Position numbers and translations under genes: made by a program. A stretch of DNA of 64,000 nucleotides from UBA7672 sp047601145. Lineage in GTDB: Bacteria > Pseudomonadota > Alphaproteobacteria > Caulobacterales > Hyphomonadaceae. Positions 17,768 to 25,704 of this stretch are shown here, one piece after another. The stretch's first letter is position 1. Each line of letters begins with the position of its first letter. Under the pieces are notes generated by a model. It ran no database searches. It saw nothing but the letters and a program-made list of their open reading frames with translations, and was not told the DNA's origin. The stretch lies in the NCBI GenBank assembly GCA_047601145.1, contig JASGJW010000001.1, positions 434,001-498,000 of the forward strand. The letters are read 5' to 3'.

Positions 17768-18262
17768 CTACTTCGCCCGTTCCGCCCGCTTGCAGGCGAC
17801 CACCAGTTCATCGAAGTCGGAGCGCAGGACATAGGCCCGCACGAAGTCGACGCTGACCACACGGTCGATGAAGTTCGAGAACATCCAGTCGATGTCGCGT
17901 CGGGAGACCAGCCCGCGCCGCGTCAGGCCCGACACGAATTCGAGGAAGTTGAGGAGGTCGATCAGTTCGCCCTCGAGTTCCCTGGGCATGCCCGGCGTCG
18001 CCAGCTCGCTCTTCAGCGCGGCGAACTCTGGCGCTTCGGGATTGGCGAGCACGAAGCGGATGCGGCGGTACCGCTCCGATTCGAAGAACATGCGGTAGAG
18101 TTCGCGCACCTGCTCGGTCTGCCGCATGCGCTCGGAGCGCAGATAGCGGAAGAGGCCGAACAGGCCGGCCAGCAGGGCCACGACGAAGGTGAACGCCGAC
18201 GCCCAGTTGCGCGCCAGTTCAGACCAGTAGAGCACAGACCCTTCGTTGGGGATCAGTTCCAT
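17768..18262 (-). CDS. Membrane-anchored hypothetical protein
   Basis: The 164-residue protein has an N-terminal hydrophobic segment (WASAFTFVVALLAGLFGLF) and a helical cytoplasmic part rich in Arg, Phe and Glu (RELYRMFFESERYRRIRF). It resembles uncharacterised DUF4760-type proteins in layout, without a firm match. The ATG at 18262 has GGGAG 7 bases upstream, which decides against the GTG at 18280. Confidence 0.65.
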   Translation of the reverse strand: MELIPNEGSVLYWSELARNWASAFTFVVALLAGLFGLFRYLRSERMRQTEQVRELYRMFFESERYRRIRFVLANPEAPEFAALKSELATPGMPRELEGELIDLLNFLEFVSGLTRRGLVSRRDIDWMFSNFIDRVVSVDFVRAYVLRSDFDELVVACKRAERAK

Positions 18263-18321
18263 CACCACACTCCCGACCACGCCGACTCACCCTGCCTGTT
18301 TAGTCGGGCGGCGAGCGTTCG

Positions 18322-18720
18322 TCAGCTCGTCCTCAGCTTGTCGCAAAGATTGGTCTTGGACGGCGTCGTCGCGCGCCATTCGTATTCGAGCTGCTGCAGA
18401 GCCTTTACGGGCTTTCCGTTCTGCGTGGCGGGAATGAAGGACTGGACCGACAGGCAGAGCCGCGTGGGTTCAAGGAAGACAGGGTCGCTGCATACGCCAT
18501 CGGCCTTCAGCACAGACCCATCAGCGCCAATCTCGAGATCCATCTGGCAGCACCCCGAGAGCTGGATAGCCCGGGCCTGCTTGGGATAGCGGCAGGCGTC
18601 GCGCTTGAAGCCGCCAGCGAACTGCGCCCGCGTCTTGCCGGGCGGCGCCCCGTTCTGCGCCAGTCCCACGCCGCTGAGGGCGAGGATCGCAACGGTTGCG
18701 AGGGCGAGGCGCGAACGGAT
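18322..18720 (-). CDS. Secreted TonB-C-terminal-like protein with a non-standard start codon
   Basis: The mature region (FKRDACRYPKQARAIQLSGC, GADGSVLKADGVCSDPVF, QNGKPVKALQQLEYEW) resembles the C-terminal domain of TonB-type energy transducers, without the membrane helix. Six cysteines suggest disulphides. A typical signal peptide (RSRLALATVAILALSGVGLA) runs in frame upstream of the first standard start (GTG 18669). The codon in start position, 7 bases after GGGAGGA, is ATC (18720-18718), and no ATG, GTG, TTG or CTG exists between it and the TAG at 18750. I place the start at ATC; a mutation or sequence error in an ATG is equally possible. Confidence 0.55.
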   Translation of the reverse strand: MRSRLALATVAILALSGVGLAQNGAPPGKTRAQFAGGFKRDACRYPKQARAIQLSGCCQMDLEIGADGSVLKADGVCSDPVFLEPTRLCLSVQSFIPATQNGKPVKALQQLEYEWRATTPSKTNLCDKLRTS

Positions 18721-18793
18721 CGGCGTTCCTCCCTGAGATCGGGAAAGCTAGACCGCCGTTGCGCTGCTTGGCAATTCGCGCTGTAGGTCGCTC

Positions 18794-19417
18794 ATGCAGT
18801 TCACCCTCCTCTCGGCGCTCGATTATGCAGGCGTGGCGACTTTCGCTGCGTCAGGCGCCCTCATGGCCGCCAACAAGCGCCAGGACGTGGTGACTTTCAT
18901 CTTCTTCGCAGCGATCACGGGCGTTGGCGGCGGCACGCTGCGCGACCTCCTGATCGATGCGCCAGTCTTCTGGGTGCTCGATCCTGGCTATGTGATCGTG
19001 TGTACGGTCGTGGCGGTGCTGGTGTTCCTCACGCGAGGCCGGGGTGTGCATGAGCAGACGCTGCTCTGGCTCGATGCCGTGGGTCTATGCGTCTACGCGG
19101 TTGTCGGCGCCGCGAAGGCGCTGGCGCTCGGTGTTGATCCGGTGATCTGCGTGGTGATGGGCGCGCTGACGGCGACCTTCGGCGGCATCATCCGCGACGT
19201 GCTCGCAGGCGAGCCATCCATCCTCCTGCGGCGCGAACTCTACATCACGCCCGCGATCACCAGCGCAGCCGTGTTCATCCTGCTGCGCACGCTGATGGCC
19301 ATGGACTGGACGTGGGCCACCGCCATTGCTGTCGTGCTCGGCTTCACTGTCCGCGCCGGCGCGATTGCATGGAAGTGGCATATGCCGGCGTTCCGGCCGC
19401 CCGAGCGCAAGCCCTGA
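18794..19417 (+). CDS. TRIC/UPF0126-family membrane channel or transporter
   Basis: The 207-residue protein is two repeats of a three-helix UPF0126 (TRIC-like) domain with a seventh helix. Each repeat carries a conserved glycine/Arg-Asp signature: GVGGGTLRDLLIDAP in the first and ATFGGIIRDVLAGEPSIL in the second. Bacterial members act as trimeric cation channels or, in one studied case, in glycine transport. It stands alone, divergent from the TonB-like gene and convergent with dksA. Confidence 0.88.
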   Translation: MQFTLLSALDYAGVATFAASGALMAANKRQDVVTFIFFAAITGVGGGTLRDLLIDAPVFWVLDPGYVIVCTVVAVLVFLTRGRGVHEQTLLWLDAVGLCVYAVVGAAKALALGVDPVICVVMGALTATFGGIIRDVLAGEPSILLRRELYITPAITSAAVFILLRTLMAMDWTWATAIAVVLGFTVRAGAIAWKWHMPAFRPPERKP

Positions 19418-19423
19418 GGAGGA

Positions 19424-19837
19424 TCAGTCGTCCCGGATCGTGCGTTCCTTGCGCTCGTGGCGTTCCTGCGCCTCGAGGCAGAGCGTGGCGGTCGGGCGGG
19501 CTTCGAGGCGCTTGATGCCGATCGGCTCGCCTGTTTCCTCGCAGTAGCCGTACTCGCCCGTCTCGATCCGGCGGACCGCCGCATCGATCTTGGCGATCAG
19601 CTTGCGCTGACGGTCGCGCGTACGCAGTTCGAGGGCGCGGTCCGCTTCCGAGGAGGCGCGGTCCACGAGGTCCGGGATCGGCGCCACGTTTTCCTGCATG
19701 CCGTTGATGGTCTCGCGGTTGCCCTGGAGGATGTCCTCCTTCCAGGCCAGCAGCTTCTCCCTGAAGTATTTCAGCTGCTTCTTGCCCATGTAGGGCTCGT
19801 TCTCGGTCGGCTTGTAGGTGGCCGTCTTGGAACTCAT
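19424..19837 (-). CDS. dksA: RNA polymerase-binding transcription factor DksA
   Basis: The 137-residue protein has the DksA coiled coil with an acidic tip (NVAPIPDLVDRASSEADRAL, about 50-70) and a C-terminal zinc-finger region. Only two of the four classical zinc cysteines remain (YGYCEETGEP and ATLCLEAQERH), a form known in alphaproteobacteria. It modulates RNA polymerase with ppGpp. Placement next to fliX and flgI follows Caulobacter order. A 7-base inverted repeat (19880-19886 / 19899-19905) with an AT-rich loop lies in its upstream region. Confidence 0.93.
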   Translation of the reverse strand: MSSKTATYKPTENEPYMGKKQLKYFREKLLAWKEDILQGNRETINGMQENVAPIPDLVDRASSEADRALELRTRDRQRKLIAKIDAAVRRIETGEYGYCEETGEPIGIKRLEARPTATLCLEAQERHERKERTIRDD

Positions 19838-20049
19838 TCGCTTGCTCCCTGACCGACCTGTCCCCGGGTCGGCTTAGATGGGCGGGCTCTATATCGCACC
19901 CGCCCTACCCCGTAAACGCCCCAGATCACCCTCCGGGCGATTGTATTTATTGCAATTTTCTGACCATGCCTGTTAATCAGGCTAAACGTGTGAGTATTGG
20001 CTCACGCAGCAAGCCGATGCCGCAGCGCAGCAACGCCGATTCGGGGAAA

Positions 20050-20478
20050 TCAGGCCGCCTCGGTCGCCCGTTCGAGCTTGGCGGCCTCGACCGCCGCCCG
20101 GACCTCGGCCCAGTTCAGCGTGTCGTCGAGACCAAGGTCGCCCGAGGCGTCGCGCTGTTCGGACAGGGCGCCCTGGAGCAGCGCCAGATGCCGCTTGGTC
20201 GGCCCATCGCCCAGCATCGCAACCTGCAGCCGGTCGAGTGCATCGAGCAGACGCCGGCCCTTGCGCAGCGCACGCGCCCGCGCCTCCGGCCCGCCAATTC
20301 CCTGCAGGGCCAGCAAGACAGAAACGCCGGAAACGCCTGCAGCGCCCGATACCGCCGAAGCGGCCGATTTGGGCGCAGCTCCGCCAGCGCCGAGGAGCTG
20401 GCTGAAGCCTTCGGCTGCGGGTTTGGGCCCGCTGCTGCCAGCGGACGCCGATGTGGACGAGGCGGAATTGACCTTCAT
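20050..20478 (-). CDS. fliX: Flagellar assembly regulator FliX
   Basis: The 142-residue protein begins MKVNSASSTSASAG and ends with the FliX-type helical domain (RALRKGRRLLDALDRLQVAM, LALLQGALSEQRD, LRLDDTL-like LGLDDTLNWAEVRAAVEAAK). In Caulobacter FliX couples basal-body assembly to the sigma-54 activator FlbD. I choose ATG 20478 because the family starts MKV and a GGAG motif is upstream; the frame is open to 20556. It is divergent from flgI across a CtrA box, as in Caulobacter. Confidence 0.88.
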   Translation of the reverse strand: MKVNSASSTSASAGSSGPKPAAEGFSQLLGAGGAAPKSAASAVSGAAGVSGVSVLLALQGIGGPEARARALRKGRRLLDALDRLQVAMLGDGPTKRHLALLQGALSEQRDASGDLGLDDTLNWAEVRAAVEAAKLERATEAA

Positions 20479-20516
20479 CGCATGCATCTCCTGCCCGGCA
20501 GATTTGGCCCAGTTGG

Positions 20517-20531
20517 TTAATGGCGGCTTAA
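20517..20531. promoter_or_regulatory. CtrA-type box between fliX and flgI
   Basis: TTAA-TGGCGGC-TTAA matches the Caulobacter CtrA consensus TTAA-N7-TTAA exactly. It lies 39 bases upstream of fliX and 124 bases upstream of flgI. A further TTAA half-site is at 20559-20562. In Caulobacter fliX expression is CtrA-dependent, so cell-cycle control of these class II genes is likely here. Confidence 0.65.
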
Positions 20532-20654
20532 GGAAAGTTTCTGCGCGGGAAACCACGCTTAAGGCTTTGTTGCCAATTGGCGGGCGACAGTCGCTGAAAG
20601 AACGCTGCGGCCAGAACGGTCGGACAAACTCCGTAATCCGTCATCTGGGATTCC

Positions 20655-21764
20655 ATGCGCGCGCTCGTCCGTACCCTTGTCCTTTTTCTCGCCACAGCCG
20701 CGTTGGCCGCGCCTGCCCTCGCCGGCACGCGCCTCAAGGACATCATCGATGTCGAAGGCGTGCGCGAGAACCAGCTGACCGGCTATGGCATCGTGTTCGG
20801 CCTCAATGGCACGGGCGACAGCTTGCGCAACTGCGCGATGACCGGCCAGAGCCTCGAGGCCATGCTCGAACGCCTCGGCATCAACACGCGCGATTCCAAG
20901 CTCAACACCAAGAACGTCGCCGCCGTCATGGTGACGGCGAACCTGCCGCCCTTCGCCACCAACGGCACGCGCATCGACGTCACCGTCTCGACCGCCTGCG
21001 ACGCGCAGAGCCTTGAAGGCGGCACGCTGCTCGCAACGCCGCTGATCGGCGCGGACGGCCAGGCCTATGCGCTGGCGCAAGGCTCGGTCGCCGTCGGCGC
21101 CTTCACCGCCAGCGGCAATTCCGGCACCTCTCTAACCCGCAACATCCCGACCAATGGGCGCGTTCCCAATGGCGCGACGATCGAACGCGAGCTGAGGTTC
21201 GACATCGCCGGCCAGACCGAGCTGCGTCTTGCGCTGCGCAATCCCGATTTCACGACGGCCAACCGCATCGCCGGCGCGATCAACGCCTTCCTCGGCGTTG
21301 ACGCCGCGGCCGCGACCGACCTTGCCACTGTGCGCCTTCGCCGTCCGCCCAACTTCCGCGACATGTCGAGCCTCATCGCCAAGATCGAAGGCCTCGAGAT
21401 CGAACCCGAGACCCGCGCCCGCATCGTCATCAACGAGACGACCGGCGTCATTGTCATGGGCGAGAACGTCCGCGTCTCCACCGTTGCCATCGCGCAAGGC
21501 AACCTCACGATCCAGGTTCAGGAGACCCCCGGCGTCGCGATGCCGAATTCCTTCACCAACGCCCAGCCGGTCGTCGTCCCGCAGAGCGATATCGCTGTGG
21601 CCGAGGACACCGCCAAGCTCGCCATCGTCGGCGGCTCCGGCGTGCCGCTGCGCGAGCTCGTCACCGGCCTCAACGCGCTTGGCGTCTCCCCGCGCGACCT
21701 CATCGTGATCCTTCAGGCCCTCAAGGCGTCCGGCGCCCTGCAGGCCGAGATCGAGGTGATGTAA
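20655..21764 (+). CDS. flgI: Flagellar P-ring protein FlgI
   Basis: The 369-residue precursor has a signal peptide (VLFLATAALAAPALAG) followed by the strongly conserved FlgI start TRLKDIIDVEGVRENQL and the motifs LVGYGIVFGLNGTGD-like (LTGYGIVFGLNGTGDS), NTKNVAAVMVTANLPPF, and the C-terminal LVTGLNALGVSPRDLIVILQ. It forms the periplasmic P ring. It heads the plus-strand operon flgI-cheL-flbY; its stop overlaps the next ATG (TAATG). Confidence 0.97.
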   Translation: MRALVRTLVLFLATAALAAPALAGTRLKDIIDVEGVRENQLTGYGIVFGLNGTGDSLRNCAMTGQSLEAMLERLGINTRDSKLNTKNVAAVMVTANLPPFATNGTRIDVTVSTACDAQSLEGGTLLATPLIGADGQAYALAQGSVAVGAFTASGNSGTSLTRNIPTNGRVPNGATIERELRFDIAGQTELRLALRNPDFTTANRIAGAINAFLGVDAAAATDLATVRLRRPPNFRDMSSLIAKIEGLEIEPETRARIVINETTGVIVMGENVRVSTVAIAQGNLTIQVQETPGVAMPNSFTNAQPVVVPQSDIAVAEDTAKLAIVGGSGVPLRELVTGLNALGVSPRDLIVILQALKASGALQAEIEVM

Positions 21765-22084
21765 TGGCTGACATCGCCCTCTCCGCCCCGCCCGTCGACG
21801 TCCTTTCGCAAAAGAAGCCCCAGCTGGCCAACGTGGCTGACGTGAAGACCCGCGAACAGGCGAGGCACGTCGCCCAGCAGTTCGAGCGGATGTTCATCTC
21901 TGAAATGCTCGGTCCCATGTTCCAGGGCATCGAGACGGACGGCCCGTTCGGGGGCGGCAACGCCGAAGCAACCTTCCGCCCCATGCTGATCGACCAGTAT
22001 TCGGACGCCATCGCCAAGGGCAAAGGTATCGGCATCGCCGACTCCATCATGAAGGAAATCCTGAAGCTGCAGGGCCTCGAATGA
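21764..22084 (+). CDS. Rod-binding FlgJ N-domain protein (CheL-like)
   Basis: The 106-residue protein contains only the rod-binding domain of FlgJ (ARHVAQQFERMFISEMLGPM, FRPMLIDQYSDAIAKGKGIGIADSIMKEIL) and lacks the muramidase domain found in enterics. Alphaproteobacteria commonly have this short form, called CheL in Caulobacter. It overlaps flgI by one base and the next gene by 4 bases, indicating tight coupling. A rod cap role is expected; a separate lytic enzyme must open the peptidoglycan. Confidence 0.88.
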   Translation: MADIALSAPPVDVLSQKKPQLANVADVKTREQARHVAQQFERMFISEMLGPMFQGIETDGPFGGGNAEATFRPMLIDQYSDAIAKGKGIGIADSIMKEILKLQGLE

Positions 22085-22524
22085 GCTTCCACGACGCCAA
22101 TGACCGCGCCGACCAGCTGCAGGCCATGACCGAGCGGCTGGTCACCCTGATCCGGGACGAGATCGCCGCCGTTAAGAACCGCACGCTCAGTAACAATTCG
22201 GCCGGATGGGACGAGAAAGAGCGCCTTGTCCATTCCTGGCGGCTCGAAGTCTCCCGCGTTAAGGCTGATCCCACCCTGCTCGCCGGCGTCGGCGAGGACC
22301 GGAAGGCCCGGTTGCGGGAAGCCGCAAAGGCGCTTGAAGAAGGCCTTGAGGAGCATGCCCGCACCCTCAACGCCGTGAAGACCGTAACGGAAGGTCTCGT
22401 AAGGTCGATCGCCGCCGAGATCGCTTCGGTGCGGAGCGCTCCTGCCGCGTATGGTCGCAGCGGTACGGTGAAGGGCGGTGAACGCCGCGAGGCTTCCGGC
22501 CTCGCCGTCGATGCAAAAGCGTAA
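22081..22524 (+). CDS. FlbY/FlgN-like flagellar protein
   Basis: The 147-residue protein is almost wholly helical (ADQLQAMTERLVTLIRDEIAAVKNRTL; AAKALEEGLEEHARTLNAVKTVTEGLV), like FlgN-type export chaperones. It contains SAGWDEKERLVHSWRLEVSRVK, typical of the small protein called FlbY at the same position (flgI-cheL-flbY) in Caulobacter. It overlaps the rod-binding gene by ATGA. A chaperone or regulatory role for late export substrates is inferred. Confidence 0.7.
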   Translation: MSFHDANDRADQLQAMTERLVTLIRDEIAAVKNRTLSNNSAGWDEKERLVHSWRLEVSRVKADPTLLAGVGEDRKARLREAAKALEEGLEEHARTLNAVKTVTEGLVRSIAAEIASVRSAPAAYGRSGTVKGGERREASGLAVDAKA

Positions 22525-22719
22525 ATTTTGCTCGTTTCATAAGCGGAGCGAAAGGCTCTGCATGACATTCAGGTTATGACATTTTTTACGTCTGGGGCGC
22601 CTTGCCCACTTGATCTCATCGGGCTCCCGGAAAACAAAGGGAGCCTAGGCCGGGGCGAGTGAGTGGACGCATGGGCGAGAGCCCAGAACGACCACTATGT
22701 TGATTACGGAACGGGCTCG

Positions 22720-23994
22720 ATGAATCGTCGTCGTAAGCGCCGGCTGCCATTCGCAGCATACGCTGCCTTGATCTTCAACGCATCGCTCTGCGTTGCGCCA
22801 TTCATGGCGGCCCACGTCATTTCGACGGCTTATGGCGACAAGAAGCCCGCCTTCGAGACGACGCCCGAAGCCATCACCGCAACACGCCAGGCCATGGACG
22901 CGCGCTTCCAGCAGATCTCCGTGCGCAATGACGCCGCCCCCCGCCAGGTCTGGGCTGGCCTCGTCCGCAACTCGCTCGAGGACAAGGAAATGCGCCGGGT
23001 GCGCGGTCTGATGCTGGGCGCGCCCGCCATGCTCGACGGCGCCGACGGGGAAGCCCTGCGTGCGCGCATCGCCGTCTCGGACGGCACGGGCGAGCAGGCC
23101 CTGATCGACGCCGCCGTCTCCTACCTGCCCGAAGACCTGCAGGACGAGTACGAGCGCAAGACGCAATCCATCCTGTCGATGTTCTCGGCCTCAGCGCCTG
23201 CCTCCGCCCTTCCGGGCGCGACGACTGCCATTCCGACCTCGGCGCCGGCCGCACGGGTTGCGGATGACGACAACCACATCGAGATCAACCGCCTCGGCGA
23301 CCTGCGCCAGCTCACCATGACGGCTGTCGAGTGGGCGCATGACGATCACACCGATGTCCACGCCTTCCTGATTTCCGGCATCGGGCTGATCCTCGCTGAC
23401 GCCGAGTCGCGCGAAGGCGCCTCCGTCGCCATCTCGACCCTGCGCACCCGCACCGAGGGCGGCACGCCGTTCAAGACCTACCTGCAGCGCCGCATCGAGG
23501 AGACGATCCCGATCCGCGACATGAAGCGTCTGCTCGCCGCCGAGTTCGAGAACGAGATCGGCTATACGCCTCGCAACGCCGAAGTGGTGGATCGGATCTT
23601 CCGCACCACCATCGACAAGGAAAAACTCGAGCCGCTGCTGGCCGAGTTCCGCATCCTGCGCGCCATCGCCCGCGACACCTCGCATGAATCCGCCGTCGCC
23701 ATCGTCAGCCGCGTCCGTGATGGCGTCGATTTGCGCCGCGCCAGCCTCGTCGCACAGGCCGGCGGCGACCGCGCTGTCGCGCTTGAGCATTTCGACGGCG
23801 ACAACCTGCTCGATACGGCCCGCACCACGATCACCTGGTCCAACGCCCTGCGCATGCAGGTCGCCGGCCTTGGCGCGTGCCTCCTCCTGCTTGCCTTCGT
23901 CGCAGTCTCGGTGTTCTGGAAATCCTTCCACCGGGACAAGCCGCGCAAGCGCAGCGCCATCTACCAGATGGATGATTACTCGGCCGCCGGCTGA
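22720..23994 (+). CDS. Membrane protein of unknown function beside flagellar genes
   Basis: The 424-residue protein has a basic N-terminus (MNRRRKRRLP), a first membrane segment (AAYAALIFNASLCVAPFMAA), a large probably periplasmic helical domain (about 50-370), and a C-terminal helix (VAGLGACLLLLAFVAVSVFW) with a basic cytoplasmic tail. Two terminal helices with a big loop suggest a spanning scaffold. I start it at ATG 22720 rather than 22663. It lies about 200 bases after flbY in the same direction. No family recognised. Confidence 0.65.
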   Translation: MNRRRKRRLPFAAYAALIFNASLCVAPFMAAHVISTAYGDKKPAFETTPEAITATRQAMDARFQQISVRNDAAPRQVWAGLVRNSLEDKEMRRVRGLMLGAPAMLDGADGEALRARIAVSDGTGEQALIDAAVSYLPEDLQDEYERKTQSILSMFSASAPASALPGATTAIPTSAPAARVADDDNHIEINRLGDLRQLTMTAVEWAHDDHTDVHAFLISGIGLILADAESREGASVAISTLRTRTEGGTPFKTYLQRRIEETIPIRDMKRLLAAEFENEIGYTPRNAEVVDRIFRTTIDKEKLEPLLAEFRILRAIARDTSHESAVAIVSRVRDGVDLRRASLVAQAGGDRAVALEHFDGDNLLDTARTTITWSNALRMQVAGLGACLLLLAFVAVSVFWKSFHRDKPRKRSAIYQMDDYSAAG

Positions 23995-24015
23995 GCCCTA
24001 CCCGCCTGCCGAGCC

Positions 24016-24678
24016 CTATCCGACTGAAATGCCGAAGGCGCCGATGATCCCGTCGATCATCAGCTGCACCGCCAGTGCGGACAGGATAACCCCGAAGATG
24101 CGCGTGATGGCGCCGGCGACCTGATCGCCCATCAGCTTCATCAACGGCCCGGCCGCGAGGAAGATCAGCCCGGCCAGAATGAGGTTCGCGCCGATCGCGA
24201 CGCAGACGATGGTAATATTGACCGGGTCACCGCCCGCGTTCTGCATGTAGAGCATGGCGGTCGCGATCGAACCGGGCCCCGCGATCATCGGGATGGCGAT
24301 CGGGAAGACGGAAATATCGTCGAGCCTGCCTGCCGCTTCCTCTTCGGCCAGCACCTGGTCCGCCCTGCTCTTCTGGCGCTGCTGGCGCTTCTCGAACACC
24401 ATCTCGATGGCGATGAGGAACAGGAGCGCGCCGCCCGCCGCCCGGAAGGCGTCGAGCGAGATGCCAAGATGCTCCAGCAGCCAGGGGCCGCCGAAGGCGA
24501 AGAAAAACATGATCAGCGTGGCGACGAACGTCGCCTTGATCGCCATCTTGCGTGCGTACTTGGCGCCGCCCGGCGCAGTAAGGGAGGCGAACACGGGCGC
24601 GACGCCCACCGCATCGATCACCACAAAGAAAGTGACGAAAGCTGCGACGAATTGTTCGAACTGGATCTCGGTGAGCAT
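24016..24678 (-). CDS. MarC-family integral membrane protein
   Basis: The 220-residue protein has six hydrophobic segments and the MarC family pattern: FFVVIDAVGVAPVFASLT near the start, then GGALLFLIAIEMVF, FPIAIPMIAGPGSIATAM, and GVILSALAVQLMIDGI near the end. Despite the name, the family is not tied to antibiotic resistance and its substrate is uncertain. It lies one base downstream of the flagellin-like gene on the same strand, so it may be read with it. Confidence 0.85.
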   Translation of the reverse strand: MLTEIQFEQFVAAFVTFFVVIDAVGVAPVFASLTAPGGAKYARKMAIKATFVATLIMFFFAFGGPWLLEHLGISLDAFRAAGGALLFLIAIEMVFEKRQQRQKSRADQVLAEEEAAGRLDDISVFPIAIPMIAGPGSIATAMLYMQNAGGDPVNITIVCVAIGANLILAGLIFLAAGPLMKLMGDQVAGAITRIFGVILSALAVQLMIDGIIGAFGISVG

Positions 24679-24679
24679 C

Positions 24680-25522
24680 CTAGGCCGGACGGAACATCGA
24701 CAGCAGCGCCTGCGGCGCCGTGTTCGCGATACCGATCGTCTGCGCGGACAGCTCCTGCTTGACCTGCAGCGCCTGGATCAGCGCGCTCTCGGCGGCGAGG
24801 TCAGTATCGACCATGCGCCCGACGCCCGCAGCGAGCGCATCGGCAAGACGGCCCACGAACCCCTTCTGCGCCTCGATCCGCTTCCGCTCGGCGGTCATCT
24901 CGATCATCTGGTCGCCCAGATTGGCGATCGACTGGTCGAGCAGCGCGTGGGTGTCGGCGGCGGCCTGCGTGTTGGCGAGGCCGTTGACGGCCGGCGGGGC
25001 GACGATCACCGACCCGCCCGGCATGAAGTTCCGGCCCTCGAGCGTGACCGACTGGGTCGCATCCGCGTCGGCGATGAACGATACCCCGCCGGGCACCTTC
25101 GAGCCGTCAAGAACATTGGCGTCGTCGAATGAAGCGTTGCGGATGAAGCTTTGCAGCGTCTGCATCTGGACGTTGTATTGCTGCTGGAATGCTTCGCGCT
25201 GGCTGTCCGAGAGGCCTTCCGACATGGCCTGCGCGGCCGTCCCCTTGAGCGCGATAAGCTGTTTCGAGATCTGCTCGGCGGCTGTGATCGCGGTGTCCGA
25301 GATCGATTCGGCCCTGCTGAGGCTCATGGCGACGGCGTTCAACGACGACCCCTGCCCCCGCATGACGGCTGCCGCCTGATAGGACGTGGCGTCGTCGCGG
25401 GCGCGTGAAACCTTGAGACCGGAGGACAGCCTCGTCTGGGCGCCATCAAGGTCCTTGGTCGCGGACTGGAGATACCGCAGCGCCCCAAGAGCGCCCGTCG
25501 CGTTGTTTAGCCGTTCGACCAT
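24680..25522 (-). CDS. Divergent flagellin-family protein
   Basis: The 280-residue protein has flagellin D0/D1 features at both ends: N-terminal LNNATGALGALRYLQSATKD and TRLSSGLKVSRARDDATSYQ, C-terminal VDTDLAAESALIQALQVKQE and ANTAPQALLSMFRPA. It lacks the large central insert of the two flagellins next to it. It resembles the minor, divergent flagellins (FljJ type) of Caulobacter. The start is ATG 25522, with GGAGG nine bases upstream. A structural filament part or a regulatory flagellin are both possible. Confidence 0.8.
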   Translation of the reverse strand: MVERLNNATGALGALRYLQSATKDLDGAQTRLSSGLKVSRARDDATSYQAAAVMRGQGSSLNAVAMSLSRAESISDTAITAAEQISKQLIALKGTAAQAMSEGLSDSQREAFQQQYNVQMQTLQSFIRNASFDDANVLDGSKVPGGVSFIADADATQSVTLEGRNFMPGGSVIVAPPAVNGLANTQAAADTHALLDQSIANLGDQMIEMTAERKRIEAQKGFVGRLADALAAGVGRMVDTDLAAESALIQALQVKQELSAQTIGIANTAPQALLSMFRPA

Positions 25523-25533
25523 TTTGGCCGCCT

Positions 25534-25550
25534 CCACGGACGAAACGTGG
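25534..25550 (-). promoter_or_regulatory. Leader hairpin of the flagellin-like gene
   Basis: CCACG and CGTGG with a 7-base loop lie just upstream of the GGAGG ribosome binding site of the flagellin-like gene. Further upstream (about 25578-25592) is TTAA-N7-TAAC on the minus strand, a near-match to a CtrA site. Confidence 0.35.
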
Positions 25551-25637
25551 TGAACGAATCGTCAATTGGCGGTCAGTTTTCGTTAGCAGACGTTAACAGG
25601 TGGTTTCCGCCGCGGACTGGCTCACAGCCTTATGGGC

Positions 25638-25672
25638 AAAGGCCGCCCCCGCCGGATGGCGGAAGCGGCCTC
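25638..25672 (-). terminator. Intrinsic-type terminator after the 25705 flagellin gene
   Basis: Reading the minus strand, GGCCGC pairs with GCGGCC around an inner CCGCC/GGCGG stem, then TTTG follows. The hairpin begins 33 bases after the flagellin stop codon. The T-tract is short, so termination strength is uncertain. Confidence 0.6.
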
Positions 25673-25704
25673 TATTTATTGAGGTTGCGGAAACTCTGCC
25701 CGGC

